Source of the DNA: CAXBNB01 sp049115735
GTDB taxonomy: Bacteria; Bacteroidota; Bacteroidia; Cytophagales; Cyclobacteriaceae
Assembly: GCA_049115735.1 (NCBI GenBank)
Contig: JAGDZP010000034.1
Span: forward strand, 1 to 64,000
DNA: 64,000 nucleotides
Reading direction: 5' to 3'
The position numbers and the translations under genes are program-made. Shown one piece after another: positions 1 to 8,538 of this stretch (positions are counted from its first letter, which is position 1; each line of letters starts with the position of its first letter). The notes below the pieces were generated by a model that saw only the letters and a list, made by a program, of their open reading frames with translations, searched no databases and was not told the DNA's origin.

Positions 1-143
1 AATCATTCACTTAACAAGAAATGAATAATTCATTAATACTTGATAAGTTAAACTCTTTTATTCGGAGAAGATAATCAGGAAATTCTTAAACCTAGTTTGT
101 AGCAACGATCGCCTCACGCTTCCGATTAAGAATGAGAATAACA

Positions 144-1643
144 TCAAAGCTTAGAGTTATAATAAATCTCGTTGTGCTTTAGAGTATTCTTGAAATCGAA
201 CAATTCCGTATTTTCATTGATGATAACCATTTCCATGCCTACCATGTCTGCATAGTCTTCCAGGTATTGAGGCGAAAGGTTCTGACTATAGCAGGTATGA
301 TGCGCACCACCTGCTAATATCCAGGCTGTTGCAGCGATATTGAGGTTTGGCTTGGCATTCCAAAGCACCCTGGCCACAGGAAGTTTTGGTAATTCATTTT
401 CCAGCTCTACACCTTCCACTTCGTTTACAATCATTCTCATTCTGCCCCCCATATCTACAACTGAAGCATTCAAGGCCCTTCCTGGTGCAGCATCAAATAC
501 CAATCTCACTGGATCTTCCTTGCCTCCTATTCCCAAAGGGTGAATTTCACATTTTGGTTTTTCACCGCTGATTGACGGACATATTTCTAACATATGAGAA
601 CCAAGCACACGATCTCTGCCCTGCTGGAAATGATAGGTATAATCTTCCATAAAAGAATTGCCGCCATCCATTCCAGCGGCCATGACTTTCATCGAACGTA
701 CCAAAGCCGCCGTTTTCCAATCTCCTTCTCCTGCAAAGCCATAGCCATCTGCCATCAACCGTTGCGCGGCAATTCCAGGCAACTGTTTCATGCCATGAAG
801 GTTTTCGAAGGTATCGGTAAAAGCGGTGAATCCACCTTCAGACATAAAAGCTCTCAGTCCGGCTTCAATTCTTGCGGCATCTTCTACAGACTGCCTTTGC
901 ACAGCACCATTTTTCAAGCTATCAGACAATACATAGCTCTCCTCATAATCATCAATAATAGTCTTAACGTCAGCATCACTTGCTCCATTGATATATTCTA
1001 CCAGGTCACCTACGCCATAACCATTAACCGAGTAACCAAATTTGATTTGAGCTTCCACTTTGTCACCTTCGGTTACAGCCACTTCCCGCATATTGTCTCC
1101 AATACGAGCTATTTTGCCACTCTGAGCATCGGCATGTGCAGAAGCGACTCGAGTCCATGCATTGATCTGATCAACCACATTCCCATCTTTCCAATGGCCA
1201 ACCACAACCTTTCGCTGAATGCCTAGTCTTGTGCACATAAATCCAAACTCACGATCGCCATGGGCAGACTGGTTTAGATTCATGAAGTCCATATCTATTG
1301 TCGGCCAGGGAATCTCGGCATTGTATTGTGTATGCAAATGGAGGAAGGGTTTATTGAGCAATTTCAACCCCTGAATCCACATCTTAGCGGGTGAAAAAGT
1401 ATGCATCCACAACACAAGTCCCACACAATTGCCTGCATTGTTTGCTTCCAGACAAGTTGCGCTAATCTCCTCCGGAGTGGTGACCACTCCCTTATATTTT
1501 ACCTGAACAGGGATTTTATCCTCACCATCAAATGTATTGGCTATTTCTTCAGCATGTTTAGCTACCTCCTTCAGAGTCTCCGGACCGTACAGGTGCTGGC
1601 TACCAGTAACGAACCACACTTCATTATTACTTATTGATATCAT
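144..1643 (-). CDS. araA: L-arabinose isomerase
   Basis: Converts L-arabinose to L-ribulose in the cytoplasm, the first step of arabinose breakdown. The 499 residues match the usual AraA length and run colinear with the family from the N-terminal VWFVTGSQHLYG motif through MHTFSPAKMW to the C-terminal GGAHHTCYSQ segment. It is the last gene of a minus-strand set araR-araB-araD-araA and lies 43 bp after araD, so co-transcription is likely. The start is an ATG (1641-1643) that gives the normal N-terminus. The 143 bp downstream to the window edge hold only a short palindrome at 20-34 and no clear terminator, so the operon may continue beyond the window. Confidence 0.97.
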   Translation of the reverse strand: MISISNNEVWFVTGSQHLYGPETLKEVAKHAEEIANTFDGEDKIPVQVKYKGVVTTPEEISATCLEANNAGNCVGLVLWMHTFSPAKMWIQGLKLLNKPFLHLHTQYNAEIPWPTIDMDFMNLNQSAHGDREFGFMCTRLGIQRKVVVGHWKDGNVVDQINAWTRVASAHADAQSGKIARIGDNMREVAVTEGDKVEAQIKFGYSVNGYGVGDLVEYINGASDADVKTIIDDYEESYVLSDSLKNGAVQRQSVEDAARIEAGLRAFMSEGGFTAFTDTFENLHGMKQLPGIAAQRLMADGYGFAGEGDWKTAALVRSMKVMAAGMDGGNSFMEDYTYHFQQGRDRVLGSHMLEICPSISGEKPKCEIHPLGIGGKEDPVRLVFDAAPGRALNASVVDMGGRMRMIVNEVEGVELENELPKLPVARVLWNAKPNLNIAATAWILAGGAHHTCYSQNLSPQYLEDYADMVGMEMVIINENTELFDFKNTLKHNEIYYNSKL

Positions 1644-1686
1644 AGTTTCTTGTTGATCATTGTTAATTGAAAATTGTCAATAGGCA

Positions 1687-2388
1687 TTAGGCTTGTCCAT
1701 AGTAAGAGTCCTCACCGTGTTTTCTTTCGTAATGTTTTCGTTTCAAGGAGTCCTTCAACCTTGGTGTATCAGGATTGATAGTTTTGGTAATCCAGGCCAT
1801 TTTAGCCACTTCTTCAAGTACGGCGCTGTGATAAACTGCTTTAGACACGTCTTTTCCCCAGGTAAAAGGTGCATGATTCGCGACAATGACCATGGGTACT
1901 TCTTCGGGGGTGAGCCCTTTGTCTTTGAAGCAATTCAAAATTTGAAAACCCGTTTCATGTTCATAGTCACCTTCTATCATTTCGTCAGACATTACTGGCG
2001 CACATGGTATATCAAAAGCCAAGTGGTCTGCATGGGTGGTGCCATAAATCGGAATGTCCAAGCCAGTTTGAGCCCAACCTGTAGCATGAGTTGAATGCGT
2101 GTGCACAATACCCCCGATTGATTCCCAGTGCTTGTACAATACTGCATGGGTTTTCGTATCAGAAGATGGCCGCATTGCACCCTCGAGAATATTGTTGTCA
2201 AAATCTACAATCACCATATCCTCAGGTTTGAGTTTTTCATAATCCACACCGCTTGGTTTAATGGCAAAAACACCATTTTCCCTATCTACCGCACTAGCAT
2301 TGCCAAAAGTAAATAGCACCAATCCTAATTTGGGAAGCTGCATGTTGGCTTCAAAAGCCTCCTGTTTTAAACTCTGATATTTACTCAT
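1687..2388 (-). CDS. araD: L-ribulose-5-phosphate 4-epimerase
   Basis: Class II aldolase-fold epimerase turning L-ribulose 5-phosphate into D-xylulose 5-phosphate, the third step of the pathway, cytoplasmic and zinc dependent. Seen: TFGNASAVDR near the N-terminus, the HTHSTHATGWAQTG metal-binding stretch, and the C-terminal RKHGEDSYYGQA typical of AraD. The longer open frame reaches 2427, but the ATG at 2386-2388 gives the canonical MSKYQSLKQEAFEAN start and overlaps the araB stop in an ATGA arrangement, which indicates translational coupling. The protein is then 233 residues, the usual length. Confidence 0.96.
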   Translation of the reverse strand: MSKYQSLKQEAFEANMQLPKLGLVLFTFGNASAVDRENGVFAIKPSGVDYEKLKPEDMVIVDFDNNILEGAMRPSSDTKTHAVLYKHWESIGGIVHTHSTHATGWAQTGLDIPIYGTTHADHLAFDIPCAPVMSDEMIEGDYEHETGFQILNCFKDKGLTPEEVPMVIVANHAPFTWGKDVSKAVYHSAVLEEVAKMAWITKTINPDTPRLKDSLKRKHYERKHGEDSYYGQA

Positions 2389-4037
2389 GACATGGTTATT
2401 TTTTCGATCTCGTCTCCCAGTTGGCAATATTTTGCATAAAGCTTATTGTACACTTCCGCTTTCTCAGGATTTGGTTCATAGGTTTTGATAAAACCAGCTC
2501 CCATTTTCTTCATGGCATCTTCTACTTTGTCAAAGGCTCCTGCCGCAGTAGCGCCAAACATGGCTGCACCCAAAGCACAGGTCTGCTCTGATCTGGCTAC
2601 CTTCAGCGGCATTTGGTGCACATCCGCCAGGGTTTGCATCACGTAGGTTGATTTTTGAGAAATACCTCCCAAAGCAATCAGTCCTTTGATCTCCACTCCT
2701 TCATTTTGGAATCTTTCGGCAATTCGCCTGGCACCAAAACAAGTGGCTTCAACCAAACTCTTGAATAGCCTTGGCGCATCCGATCCCAGGTTGATTCCGG
2801 ATAATACGCCCTTTAGATTTTGATTGGCATCCGGTGTACGTCGGCCATTCATCCAGTCCAAAGAAATTGAATCATTTTCAGTTACTTCAATTTTGGCAGC
2901 CTCAGCAGCCAGGGCAGGAATGATCTCATCATCAATCTTCTCCATCATCTCATTTTTGGTGGCATCATCCAACAACCCTAATGGCCAGGTGATCAGCCGC
3001 TTAAACCAGGCATAGGCATCACCGAAGGCCGACTGACCAGCTTCCAAACCCAACATTCCGGGAATTACCGAACCATTCACCTGTCCGCAAATACCGTTTA
3101 CGAGGTGTTCATTTTCCTCCAGGGGTGCTACCATGATATCACAAGTAGAAGTACCAATCACCTTGCTCATATATCCAGGTTCGATCTCCCCTCCTACGGC
3201 ACCCATGTGACAATCAAAAGCACCTACTGCAATGGCTACCTGAGTAGACAGGCCAAGCTTATCTGCCCATTCGGGAGAGAGCTTACCAACGGGCAGGTCT
3301 GAGGTGTACACCTCTTCTAACAAGTCTGTATTAAAATCAGCCAGGCTTTCATCTATTTGAGACAAAAATTCTTTGGGCGGAACGCCATTATAGGATTTGT
3401 GCCAGAGTGCTTTATGTCCAGCCGAGCACACGCCTCTTTTTACATCCCCCACTTTATTTCCTCCAGCCAATAAAAATGGAATCCAATCACAATGCTCAAC
3501 CCATGAAGCGGCATTATTCCGTACTGCAGCATCTACCTTGTTGGTTCTGGCTATTTTCGCCCAGTACCATTCAGACGAATAAATCCCACCTACATATTGC
3601 AAGTAGTTAACATCAGACTGAGCCGCCAGCTCATTGATTTTTTCAGCTTCAGCAATGGAGGTATGGTCTTTCCATAAATGAAACATGGCGTGAGGATTAT
3701 TCTCATAGCCGGGAAGCAAGGCTAATGGTGTACCATTCTCATCCACCGGGCAAGGCGTAGAACCTGTTGTGTCCACACCTATCCCGATTACATTCTCCCT
3801 TACGCCTTCACCTGCTTCATCTAGACTTTCTGTGATCACAGCTGTCATAGATTCGATGTAGTCTTTTGGATGCTGCCTAAACTGATTTTCATGGGGAATA
3901 CAATATTTCCCTTCTTTCCATCTGGCATAGTGGCTAACAGCCGTACCCACTTCTTCCCCGGTTTCAACATTTACAATGAGAGATCGGACACTATCTGTTC
4001 CGAAATCCAGGCCTATTGAGAATTTTTGATTTGACAT
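2385..4037 (-). CDS. araB: Ribulokinase
   Basis: FGGY-family sugar kinase phosphorylating L-ribulose with ATP to L-ribulose 5-phosphate. Seen: N-terminal IGLDFGTDSVRSLIV phosphate-binding segment, the VDTTGSTPCPVD motif of ribulokinases, and the C-terminal ALGGISQKSTYVMQ ATP-binding signature. At 550 residues it has the normal AraB length. Its stop codon overlaps the araD start by four bases. A 79-bp gap separates it from araR upstream, which leaves room for a separate promoter and operator. Confidence 0.97.
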   Translation of the reverse strand: MSNQKFSIGLDFGTDSVRSLIVNVETGEEVGTAVSHYARWKEGKYCIPHENQFRQHPKDYIESMTAVITESLDEAGEGVRENVIGIGVDTTGSTPCPVDENGTPLALLPGYENNPHAMFHLWKDHTSIAEAEKINELAAQSDVNYLQYVGGIYSSEWYWAKIARTNKVDAAVRNNAASWVEHCDWIPFLLAGGNKVGDVKRGVCSAGHKALWHKSYNGVPPKEFLSQIDESLADFNTDLLEEVYTSDLPVGKLSPEWADKLGLSTQVAIAVGAFDCHMGAVGGEIEPGYMSKVIGTSTCDIMVAPLEENEHLVNGICGQVNGSVIPGMLGLEAGQSAFGDAYAWFKRLITWPLGLLDDATKNEMMEKIDDEIIPALAAEAAKIEVTENDSISLDWMNGRRTPDANQNLKGVLSGINLGSDAPRLFKSLVEATCFGARRIAERFQNEGVEIKGLIALGGISQKSTYVMQTLADVHQMPLKVARSEQTCALGAAMFGATAAGAFDKVEDAMKKMGAGFIKTYEPNPEKAEVYNKLYAKYCQLGDEIEKITMS

Positions 4038-4047
4038 GTTTGACGAA

Positions 4048-4067
4048 TTGTGTTCTTATTGATACTT
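4048..4067 (-). promoter_or_regulatory. Possible degenerate AraR site in front of araB
   Basis: The araR-araB gap contains TTGTGT, eight bases, then ATACTT. This resembles the perfect TAGTGT/ACACTA palindrome in front of araR but has a spacer one base longer and mismatched arms. It is weak evidence of a second operator just upstream of araB. Confidence 0.25.
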
Positions 4068-4116
4068 TTTAAATGACCTCAACTTTTTTTGTCGAGGCTA
4101 ATGAACCTCATATTAT

Positions 4117-4809
4117 CTATGGTTTTATCAGAAAATTATTCCCTGTTTTTTGCAGCTCTTTATACTTTTCAGTGTCAAATTGATAGAGGAAGGCTTGTTT
4201 GATTGCCTTTCCTTTCTTCTTTTCATTAAGCTTTTCAAGTATATCCAACGCTGTAATACGGCGAATGAAATTGCGCTTATCTATGGGCGTTTCGAATATA
4301 GCTTCATAAAGCGATTGCAGTTCAGGCATAGTAAACTTAGGAGGCAGTAGTTCAAACCCAACCGGATAATGAGTTGCCTTATACTTCAAACGTTCCCTTG
4401 CAGTTTCTACCATCCTCCCATGATCAAAAATGAGCTCAGGAACATCATCCATATCAAACCAACTGGCTCCATATTTCTTAATAAGCTCTTCGTCATGGTC
4501 TTCAATATTGATCAGCGCATAATAAGCCAGACTTATGGTACGCTCAACCGGGTCTCTATCCACATCATTGAAGCAATACAGCTGCTCCATAAATACATCT
4601 TGCAGACCAGTCAAGGTATTCAAAATACGGACTGCAGCAGCATCCAACCCCTCATTATTTCTGGCAAAACCTCCCACCAAAGACCATCGTCCCTTTTCTG
4701 GCTCAAAATCTCTCTTGATCAACAATAGCTTTAGCCTGTCCTGCTCAAAACCAAAAATGATGCAATCAATAGCCACCAAAAGCCGGTCGTGCTGCGCATA
4801 TAAACTCAT
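4117..4809 (-). CDS. araR: AraR-type Nudix-related transcriptional regulator
   Basis: Predicted repressor of the arabinose genes, belonging to the NrtR-like family with an N-terminal Nudix-fold sensor (about residues 10-140) and a C-terminal winged helix (about 150-230). In Bacteroidota, AraR is known to be of this family, and placement immediately upstream of araBDA in the same direction fits. The Nudix box is degenerate: G47 and E53 remain, but the REUxEExGU core reads R61-I-L-N-T-L-T-G-L69, so the catalytic glutamates are lost and the domain should bind ligand without hydrolysing it. A perfect palindrome 11 bp upstream of the start codon suggests autoregulation. Other NrtR family roles are possible from sequence alone, but context favours arabinose. 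Confidence 0.9.
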   Translation of the reverse strand: MSLYAQHDRLLVAIDCIIFGFEQDRLKLLLIKRDFEPEKGRWSLVGGFARNNEGLDAAAVRILNTLTGLQDVFMEQLYCFNDVDRDPVERTISLAYYALINIEDHDEELIKKYGASWFDMDDVPELIFDHGRMVETARERLKYKATHYPVGFELLPPKFTMPELQSLYEAIFETPIDKRNFIRRITALDILEKLNEKKKGKAIKQAFLYQFDTEKYKELQKTGNNFLIKP

Positions 4810-4820
4810 GAAAACAAATA

Positions 4821-4839
4821 TAGTGTTATTTTGACACTA
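4821..4839. promoter_or_regulatory. Palindromic operator candidate upstream of araR
   Basis: TAGTGT and ACACTA form a perfect 6-bp inverted repeat around a 7-base spacer (4827-4833), 11 bp before the araR ATG. On the minus strand a TATATTTG sequence (4822 to 4815), which fits the Bacteroidota -7 element TAnnTTTG, overlaps one arm; no matching -33 TTG is placed well. The arrangement suits an operator that blocks transcription when AraR is bound. The -7 element lies only five bases before the ATG, so the mRNA would be almost leaderless if it is used. Confidence 0.6.
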
Positions 4840-4971
4840 AGAAGATTTCTCAATTAATTATTCCAGTGAATCTGCCCGGACAAGTCGATTTCTAGAACAT
4901 TAGACTCGTGGAAAGGTCAAAGTTTTATATTGATTTTTACTAGCTTTAATGAAAACCAAATCACCAGGTTT

Positions 4972-5982
4972 ATGAAAACCATCAATCTTATATGTGCATT
5001 ATCTCTTTGCCATTTTCTTCTTGCCGGGTGCGATCAGTCAAGTAGTCAAAATAAACAAAATGCTGACGCTACTAATGAAGCTAAGCCTGCTAACTGGGCG
5101 GAAAGACTGGGCTATCCAAAGGGCAAGAAAGTGATCATGCTTCATGCCGATGATATTGGCATGTGCGAAGAGGCCAATATTTCAGCCAGGAGATACTTAT
5201 TAAATAGTGACATACAATCAGCTGCTGCTATGCCTCCATGCCCTTATTTTGAAGATATCATTAAATGGGCAGCTGAAAATCCTGACATTGATATGGGACT
5301 ACACCTGGCCCTAACCAGTGAATGGAAAACTCATAGGTGGCCTTCGGTATTACCAGTGGATGAGGTCCCTGGACTTATTGATGACGAGGGAATGCTGTGG
5401 CGAAAGGTTGAAGATGTAGTCAGGAACTCCAATGCTGATGAGGTATCCAGGGAGGTACGTGCCCAAATAGAAAAGTCATTGTCTCTTGGTTATCGTCCCG
5501 ACCATATTGATACGCACATGGGTACACTCTATGCACATCCCGAGTTTGCAAAAGAATATTTGAAGATTGCTATGGAATATAATATTCCGGCCAATGCCAT
5601 TGAATTGTCCAATCCCAAAGTAGCCGATATTTATAGAAAACAAGGTTATCCCATCACGGATGATCTGATTAAATCTATGGACTCCTACACTTTACCGAAG
5701 TTAGATTTCTTTACCAGTGCTCCGAATGCCAAGTCTTATGATGAAAAGAAGCAAGCCTTTATGGAGCTGATAAATGCACTTGAACCGGGAATTACGGAAA
5801 TAATATTCCACCCATCAGAGGATACCGAAAATCTAAAAACGATTACGAACTCATGGCAAAACCGAGTTTGGGAAGCTAAAATGTTCGCCGACCCGGAATT
5901 AAAGCAATTCTTTCAAGACGAAGGAATCATATTCACCAGCTGGAAAGAAATGATGCAACGTTTTGACAAGGAAATGAAATAG
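4972..5982 (+). CDS. YdjC/ChbG-like carbohydrate deacetylase, lipoprotein
   Basis: Predicted metal-dependent deacetylase of the YdjC/ChbG family, exported as a lipoprotein. The chosen ATG gives a 336-residue protein with lipobox LAGC at Cys20; the open frame begins earlier at a TTG (4930) that would bury the signal peptide. Seen: MLHADDIGMCEEAN with Asp60-Asp61, His111 in GLHLAL, DHIDTHMG (His178, Asp180, His182) and a late IIFHPSED. These match the family's metal and catalytic positions. It is divergent from the arabinose operon and about 160 bp from araR. The exact substrate (N-acetylated or other acylated sugar) cannot be told. A short direct repeat, ATGAAAACC, occurs at 4949 and at the start codon. 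Confidence 0.85.
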   Translation: MKTINLICALSLCHFLLAGCDQSSSQNKQNADATNEAKPANWAERLGYPKGKKVIMLHADDIGMCEEANISARRYLLNSDIQSAAAMPPCPYFEDIIKWAAENPDIDMGLHLALTSEWKTHRWPSVLPVDEVPGLIDDEGMLWRKVEDVVRNSNADEVSREVRAQIEKSLSLGYRPDHIDTHMGTLYAHPEFAKEYLKIAMEYNIPANAIELSNPKVADIYRKQGYPITDDLIKSMDSYTLPKLDFFTSAPNAKSYDEKKQAFMELINALEPGITEIIFHPSEDTENLKTITNSWQNRVWEAKMFADPELKQFFQDEGIIFTSWKEMMQRFDKEMK

Positions 5983-6081
5983 AAGACCCCATTTGGAAGC
6001 CCATCGATAAACTGGAAAATAACGGTATATTTGACATGTAAATAAACGCCATTGCGTTTGTTCTGTAGTTACACAGTACCA

Positions 6082-6717
6082 ATGCACAGATCAATATTTT
6101 TACTCCTTAGCTTAGTAATTGCATCTTGCAGTACAAAGAAACAAGCTGAAGAACAGTCCGTCGAAATAGCACAAGAAATTGAAGCAGTAGGTATCGAAAA
6201 ACCTATTCAAGAATCTCCAAAAAATACAGAACCAATTCCTAAAGAAGTTATGGATATGGATAGTGTTTGGCTGAACGACCAAATTCCTTTCACATCAACA
6301 CCAGATCAAGTCAAAGAAGTACTCGGAAAACCAGATAGTGTAACAACTTCAAACTATGAATGTGGAGCTTACATAGCAGGTGAAGAACACTGGGGTGATG
6401 TAGTTGAATTAATGCATTTCCAAGGAACTCGCATTGTAACTTTCAAGGATGAAACAAAATTAATGTCAATCAAAGTTCGAGAATGGGATTGCAAATTACA
6501 TCACCCTAAAATTATTTTATCAGGTTACACAACACTTGATGAACTAAGAGAAGTCTTCCCGAAATCTGTAGGAAAGTCATATCATTGGGAGAATGTTCGA
6601 GATGGCAAAACTTACAGACTGGTTCGAATAGCACCTAAACCAACCTGGGATGATGAATGGATTCTTAAATTCTTAGATAATACGCTCGTTGAAATAGAAT
6701 ACTGGACACCTTGCTAA
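6082..6717 (+). CDS. Hypothetical lipoprotein
   Basis: Not recognised. The ATG at 6082 gives a 211-residue protein with a lipoprotein signal peptide and lipobox VIASC; the open frame extends upstream only through a TTG. After an acidic, Lys/Glu-rich linker (to about residue 60) a compact domain follows with IPFTSTPDQVKEVLGKPDSV, a pattern reminiscent of SmpA/OmlA-like or DUF4348-like periplasmic folds, then paired Cys and Trp residues (REWDCKLHHPK) and a final EIEYWTPC. The gene stands alone 99 bp after the deacetylase gene; an operon is possible but not shown. Confidence 0.75.
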   Translation: MHRSIFLLLSLVIASCSTKKQAEEQSVEIAQEIEAVGIEKPIQESPKNTEPIPKEVMDMDSVWLNDQIPFTSTPDQVKEVLGKPDSVTTSNYECGAYIAGEEHWGDVVELMHFQGTRIVTFKDETKLMSIKVREWDCKLHHPKIILSGYTTLDELREVFPKSVGKSYHWENVRDGKTYRLVRIAPKPTWDDEWILKFLDNTLVEIEYWTPC

Positions 6718-6934
6718 GAATGCATGTATCTAATAGTCGCTAATGTTGCTTTTGGAAAAGCACTTTCTGGCTAGCATCTGTGCAACTCAACCGTGAATCT
6801 GCCCATTCGACCAGCATATGAGTTTTGGAGACTTCAATCCTTTGGTCTATACTCCTCAAAGTGCGATGCATTGTGGATGTTGTGGAAGCATGAGTGGCTC
6901 TTAATCATGAAACCAACTTCCAGTATATTTGGTC

Positions 6935-7117
6935 ATGCTAACAAAAGAAAAAGTAATTCACGCGATAAATCAACTCCCTGGTGAGTTCTCGGTAGATCAA
7001 GCCATTGATGAACTTATACTTTTGGAAAATATTGACAGAGGTCTGGCACAATCTGAGGCCAACGAGGTAATTCCAGACGAAGAACTCGATAAAGAACTGC
7101 CTAAATGGTTAAAATAA
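6935..7117 (+). CDS. Small antitoxin-like protein (addiction module component)
   Basis: A 60-residue acidic protein starting MLTKEKVIHAINQLP and ending DEELDKELPKWLK. The length, the helix-rich N-terminus and the acidic tail match the small antitoxins that precede ParE/RelE-type toxins in Bacteroidota. The start is the ATG at 6935; an in-frame TTG two codons earlier is less likely. The next reading frame, a toxin homologue, begins with ATG at 7105 inside the last codons, the overlap expected of a toxin-antitoxin operon. Because the toxin is broken, this antitoxin is an orphan. Confidence 0.7.
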   Translation: MLTKEKVIHAINQLPGEFSVDQAIDELILLENIDRGLAQSEANEVIPDEELDKELPKWLK

Positions 7118-7391
7118 ATTGGACACCACAATCCAAAAAATACCTAATCTCAATCGCTGAATATATAGCACAAAATTCCACAAAGTATGCTAGAATTCAG
7201 GTCCAAAGAATCCGACATTGGGTCAGATAACTAGCTAACTTTCCCAATTCAGGGAGAATTGTACCAGAACTGAACAACCCAAGAATACGAGAGGTAATCC
7301 TTGGCACTTGCGCATCATTTATATGGTCTCAACCGATGAGCGAATTGACATCCTAACAATTCATCATTCAGCTAAATTACTTGATCTCTAA
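7105..7391 (+). pseudogene. ParE/RelE-like toxin, inactivated
   Basis: Reading from ATG 7105 gives a ParE/RelE-family N-terminus (MVKINWTPQSKKYL, then IAEYIAQNSTKYAR), a TAA stop at 7228-7230, and then in the same frame LANFPNSGRIVPELNN and REVILGTC, the conserved middle of these toxins. Around 7310 a single missing base shifts the frame, after which IIYMVSTDERIDILTIHH and a terminal LLDL are read to a TAA at 7389-7391. Full-length toxins of this family have about 95 residues, which fits the whole span. The gene therefore carries one nonsense change and one frameshift and should make no toxin. Confidence 0.8.
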
Positions 7392-7949
7392 AACGCCCCA
7401 CAATCGAGTACGCAGCGTTCATGAAGTAATCGGGAAACTTTCGAGCAATGTTCACAACCCGAAATAGAACACCTTCGACAACCGCAATGATTTTATAGAT
7501 CAAGTGAAATCAATCTTACATGGCTAGTGGCAAAAAAATAGAGCTTTACCATATTCCTAAGGAATAAACACAACTCTATTTGATTGTTGAAAATAATACT
7601 ATTGGACCTGCTTACCTTCTACTTAAAACCCGCGAGGGTTCGGTTTCAAATTGCCCGGTCTCTTTACTAATCGCATACGTATGTATGAATCAAAACTTCA
7701 GTATGCTTTAACCAAAACTACCGTATGTTCAGACCAAAACTACCGTATGTTCAGACCAAAACTACCGTATGGTTTGATCGAACTCTCCGTTCCTTTTTTG
7801 AAGGGGTTAAAAAAGAGAAACTTTAACAAACTTTAACACCTAATACCACAAAATAGGTACGTTGTTTGCAATAGCAATAGTGAATCCCCAAAGAGCGCTC
7901 CCACCGGATTTATTAAATCTATTTTTTTAACATTTTAAATTTTAAAGTT
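7392..7949. other. 558-bp non-coding region with hairpins and iteron-like repeats
   Basis: No convincing gene. It holds an interrupted palindrome (AAATAGAG at 7536-7543 and CTCTATTT at 7574-7581) around an inner ATTCC/GGAAT hairpin (7553-7565), a small hairpin AACCC/GGGTT (7627-7640), a perfect CATACGTATG palindrome (7674-7683) and the 22-bp tandem repeats described separately. Directly before the HU-like gene a 10-bp sequence, AACTTTAACA, occurs in tandem around 7820-7840. Confidence 0.6.
7689..7771. repeat. 22-bp tandem repeat, about four copies
   Basis: Units begin at 7689 (degenerate), 7711, 7733 and 7755 (last unit partial), each spaced exactly 22 bp. The core of the three good copies reads ACCAAAACTACCGTATG. 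A 22-bp period is two helical turns, so all copies face the same side of the DNA, as in plasmid iterons or clustered protein-binding sites. There are no spacers, so it is not a CRISPR array. Confidence 0.8.
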
Positions 7950-8375
7950 ATGTCTGTAAACTTCAAACTAGTGGAGCGCCCGAATCCAAGGGATTTGACG
8001 CTACCCAACAAGTACTACGCTAGCATCGTTAAAGGTGACGATATCTCATTTGATGAGCTGGCTCAATTGATTAGTAAAGTATCCAATCTGAACTATGGAT
8101 CAGTAGTGGGTACACTGGCCACTCTCGTGGAGGTCATCGAACTCCAGCTTATTCACGGTCGATCTGTGCGGCTCAATGATTTGGGTACCCTTTTCCTGAC
8201 CCTGTCTAGCGAGGGGGTAGAAAACGTGGAGGATTTCAAGAATGGAAACATCAAGCGAGCAGCCATTCGATTCCGACCCGGTAAACGGCTAAAAAAGCTG
8301 GTAAAAAACCTGAACTACGACAAGGTCAGCAACAGCTCAAGTGGTGAGACACCTGCTGACGAGATCGCTGCATAA
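7950..8375 (+). CDS. HU-like DNA-binding protein with C-terminal tail
   Basis: A 141-residue member of the HU/IHF superfamily of the Bacteroidota HU-HIG type. Seen: FKLVERPNPRD near the N-terminus, a central HU-like body with ISFDELAQLISKVSNLNYGSV, GRSVRLNDLGTLFLTL in the place of the HU beta arm region, FRPGKRLKKLVKNLN, and an acidic Ser-rich tail. It should bind DNA without strong sequence specificity; members of this group often sit next to mobile elements or capsule loci. Its base composition is visibly richer in G+C than the neighbouring sequence. It follows the tandem repeats and is closed by a good terminator, so it is a single-gene unit. Confidence 0.85.
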   Translation: MSVNFKLVERPNPRDLTLPNKYYASIVKGDDISFDELAQLISKVSNLNYGSVVGTLATLVEVIELQLIHGRSVRLNDLGTLFLTLSSEGVENVEDFKNGNIKRAAIRFRPGKRLKKLVKNLNYDKVSNSSSGETPADEIAA

Positions 8376-8409
8376 TGGCATGTCCTGAACATGATTGCTT
8401 TGCTTAGGT

Positions 8410-8440
8410 AACCCTATTTAGAAATAAATAGGGTTTTTGC
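8410..8440 (+). terminator. Rho-independent terminator after the HU-like gene
   Basis: An 11-bp perfect stem (AACCCTATTTA at 8410-8420, TAAATAGGGTT at 8425-8435) with a GAAA tetraloop and a following T run, 35 bp past the HU stop codon. Confidence 0.85.
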
Positions 8441-8538
8441 ATTGAGCATTTAGCGAAACCGACGGGCGCACAAATTCACAAAATGGCAATAGGCTCAGAA
8501 ACATAAAAACTCCTACAAACAAAAACCGAAATGAAGGA

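Noticed and set aside
594..1226. 210-residue open frame on the plus strand opposite araA
   Set aside because: Entirely antisense to a clear araA gene, Ser/Ile-rich, with no family resemblance; a shadow frame.
6818..6904. 28-residue Cys/Gly-rich small ORF (ends HCGCCGSMSGS)
   Set aside because: Short, no ribosome-binding signal or homologue known to me; possibly the tail of an old gene, but unsupported.
7372..7510. Minus-strand frame of about 45 codons (contains ARKFPDYFMNAAYS)
   Set aside because: Looks protein-like but lacks a start, overlaps the dead toxin and matches no family I can name.
7689..7771. CRISPR array
   Set aside because: Units are contiguous 22-mers without spacers, and no cas genes are present.
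7651..7836. 61-residue ORF across the 22-bp repeats
   Set aside because: It is a translation of the tandem repeats in shifting frames; no signal for real expression.
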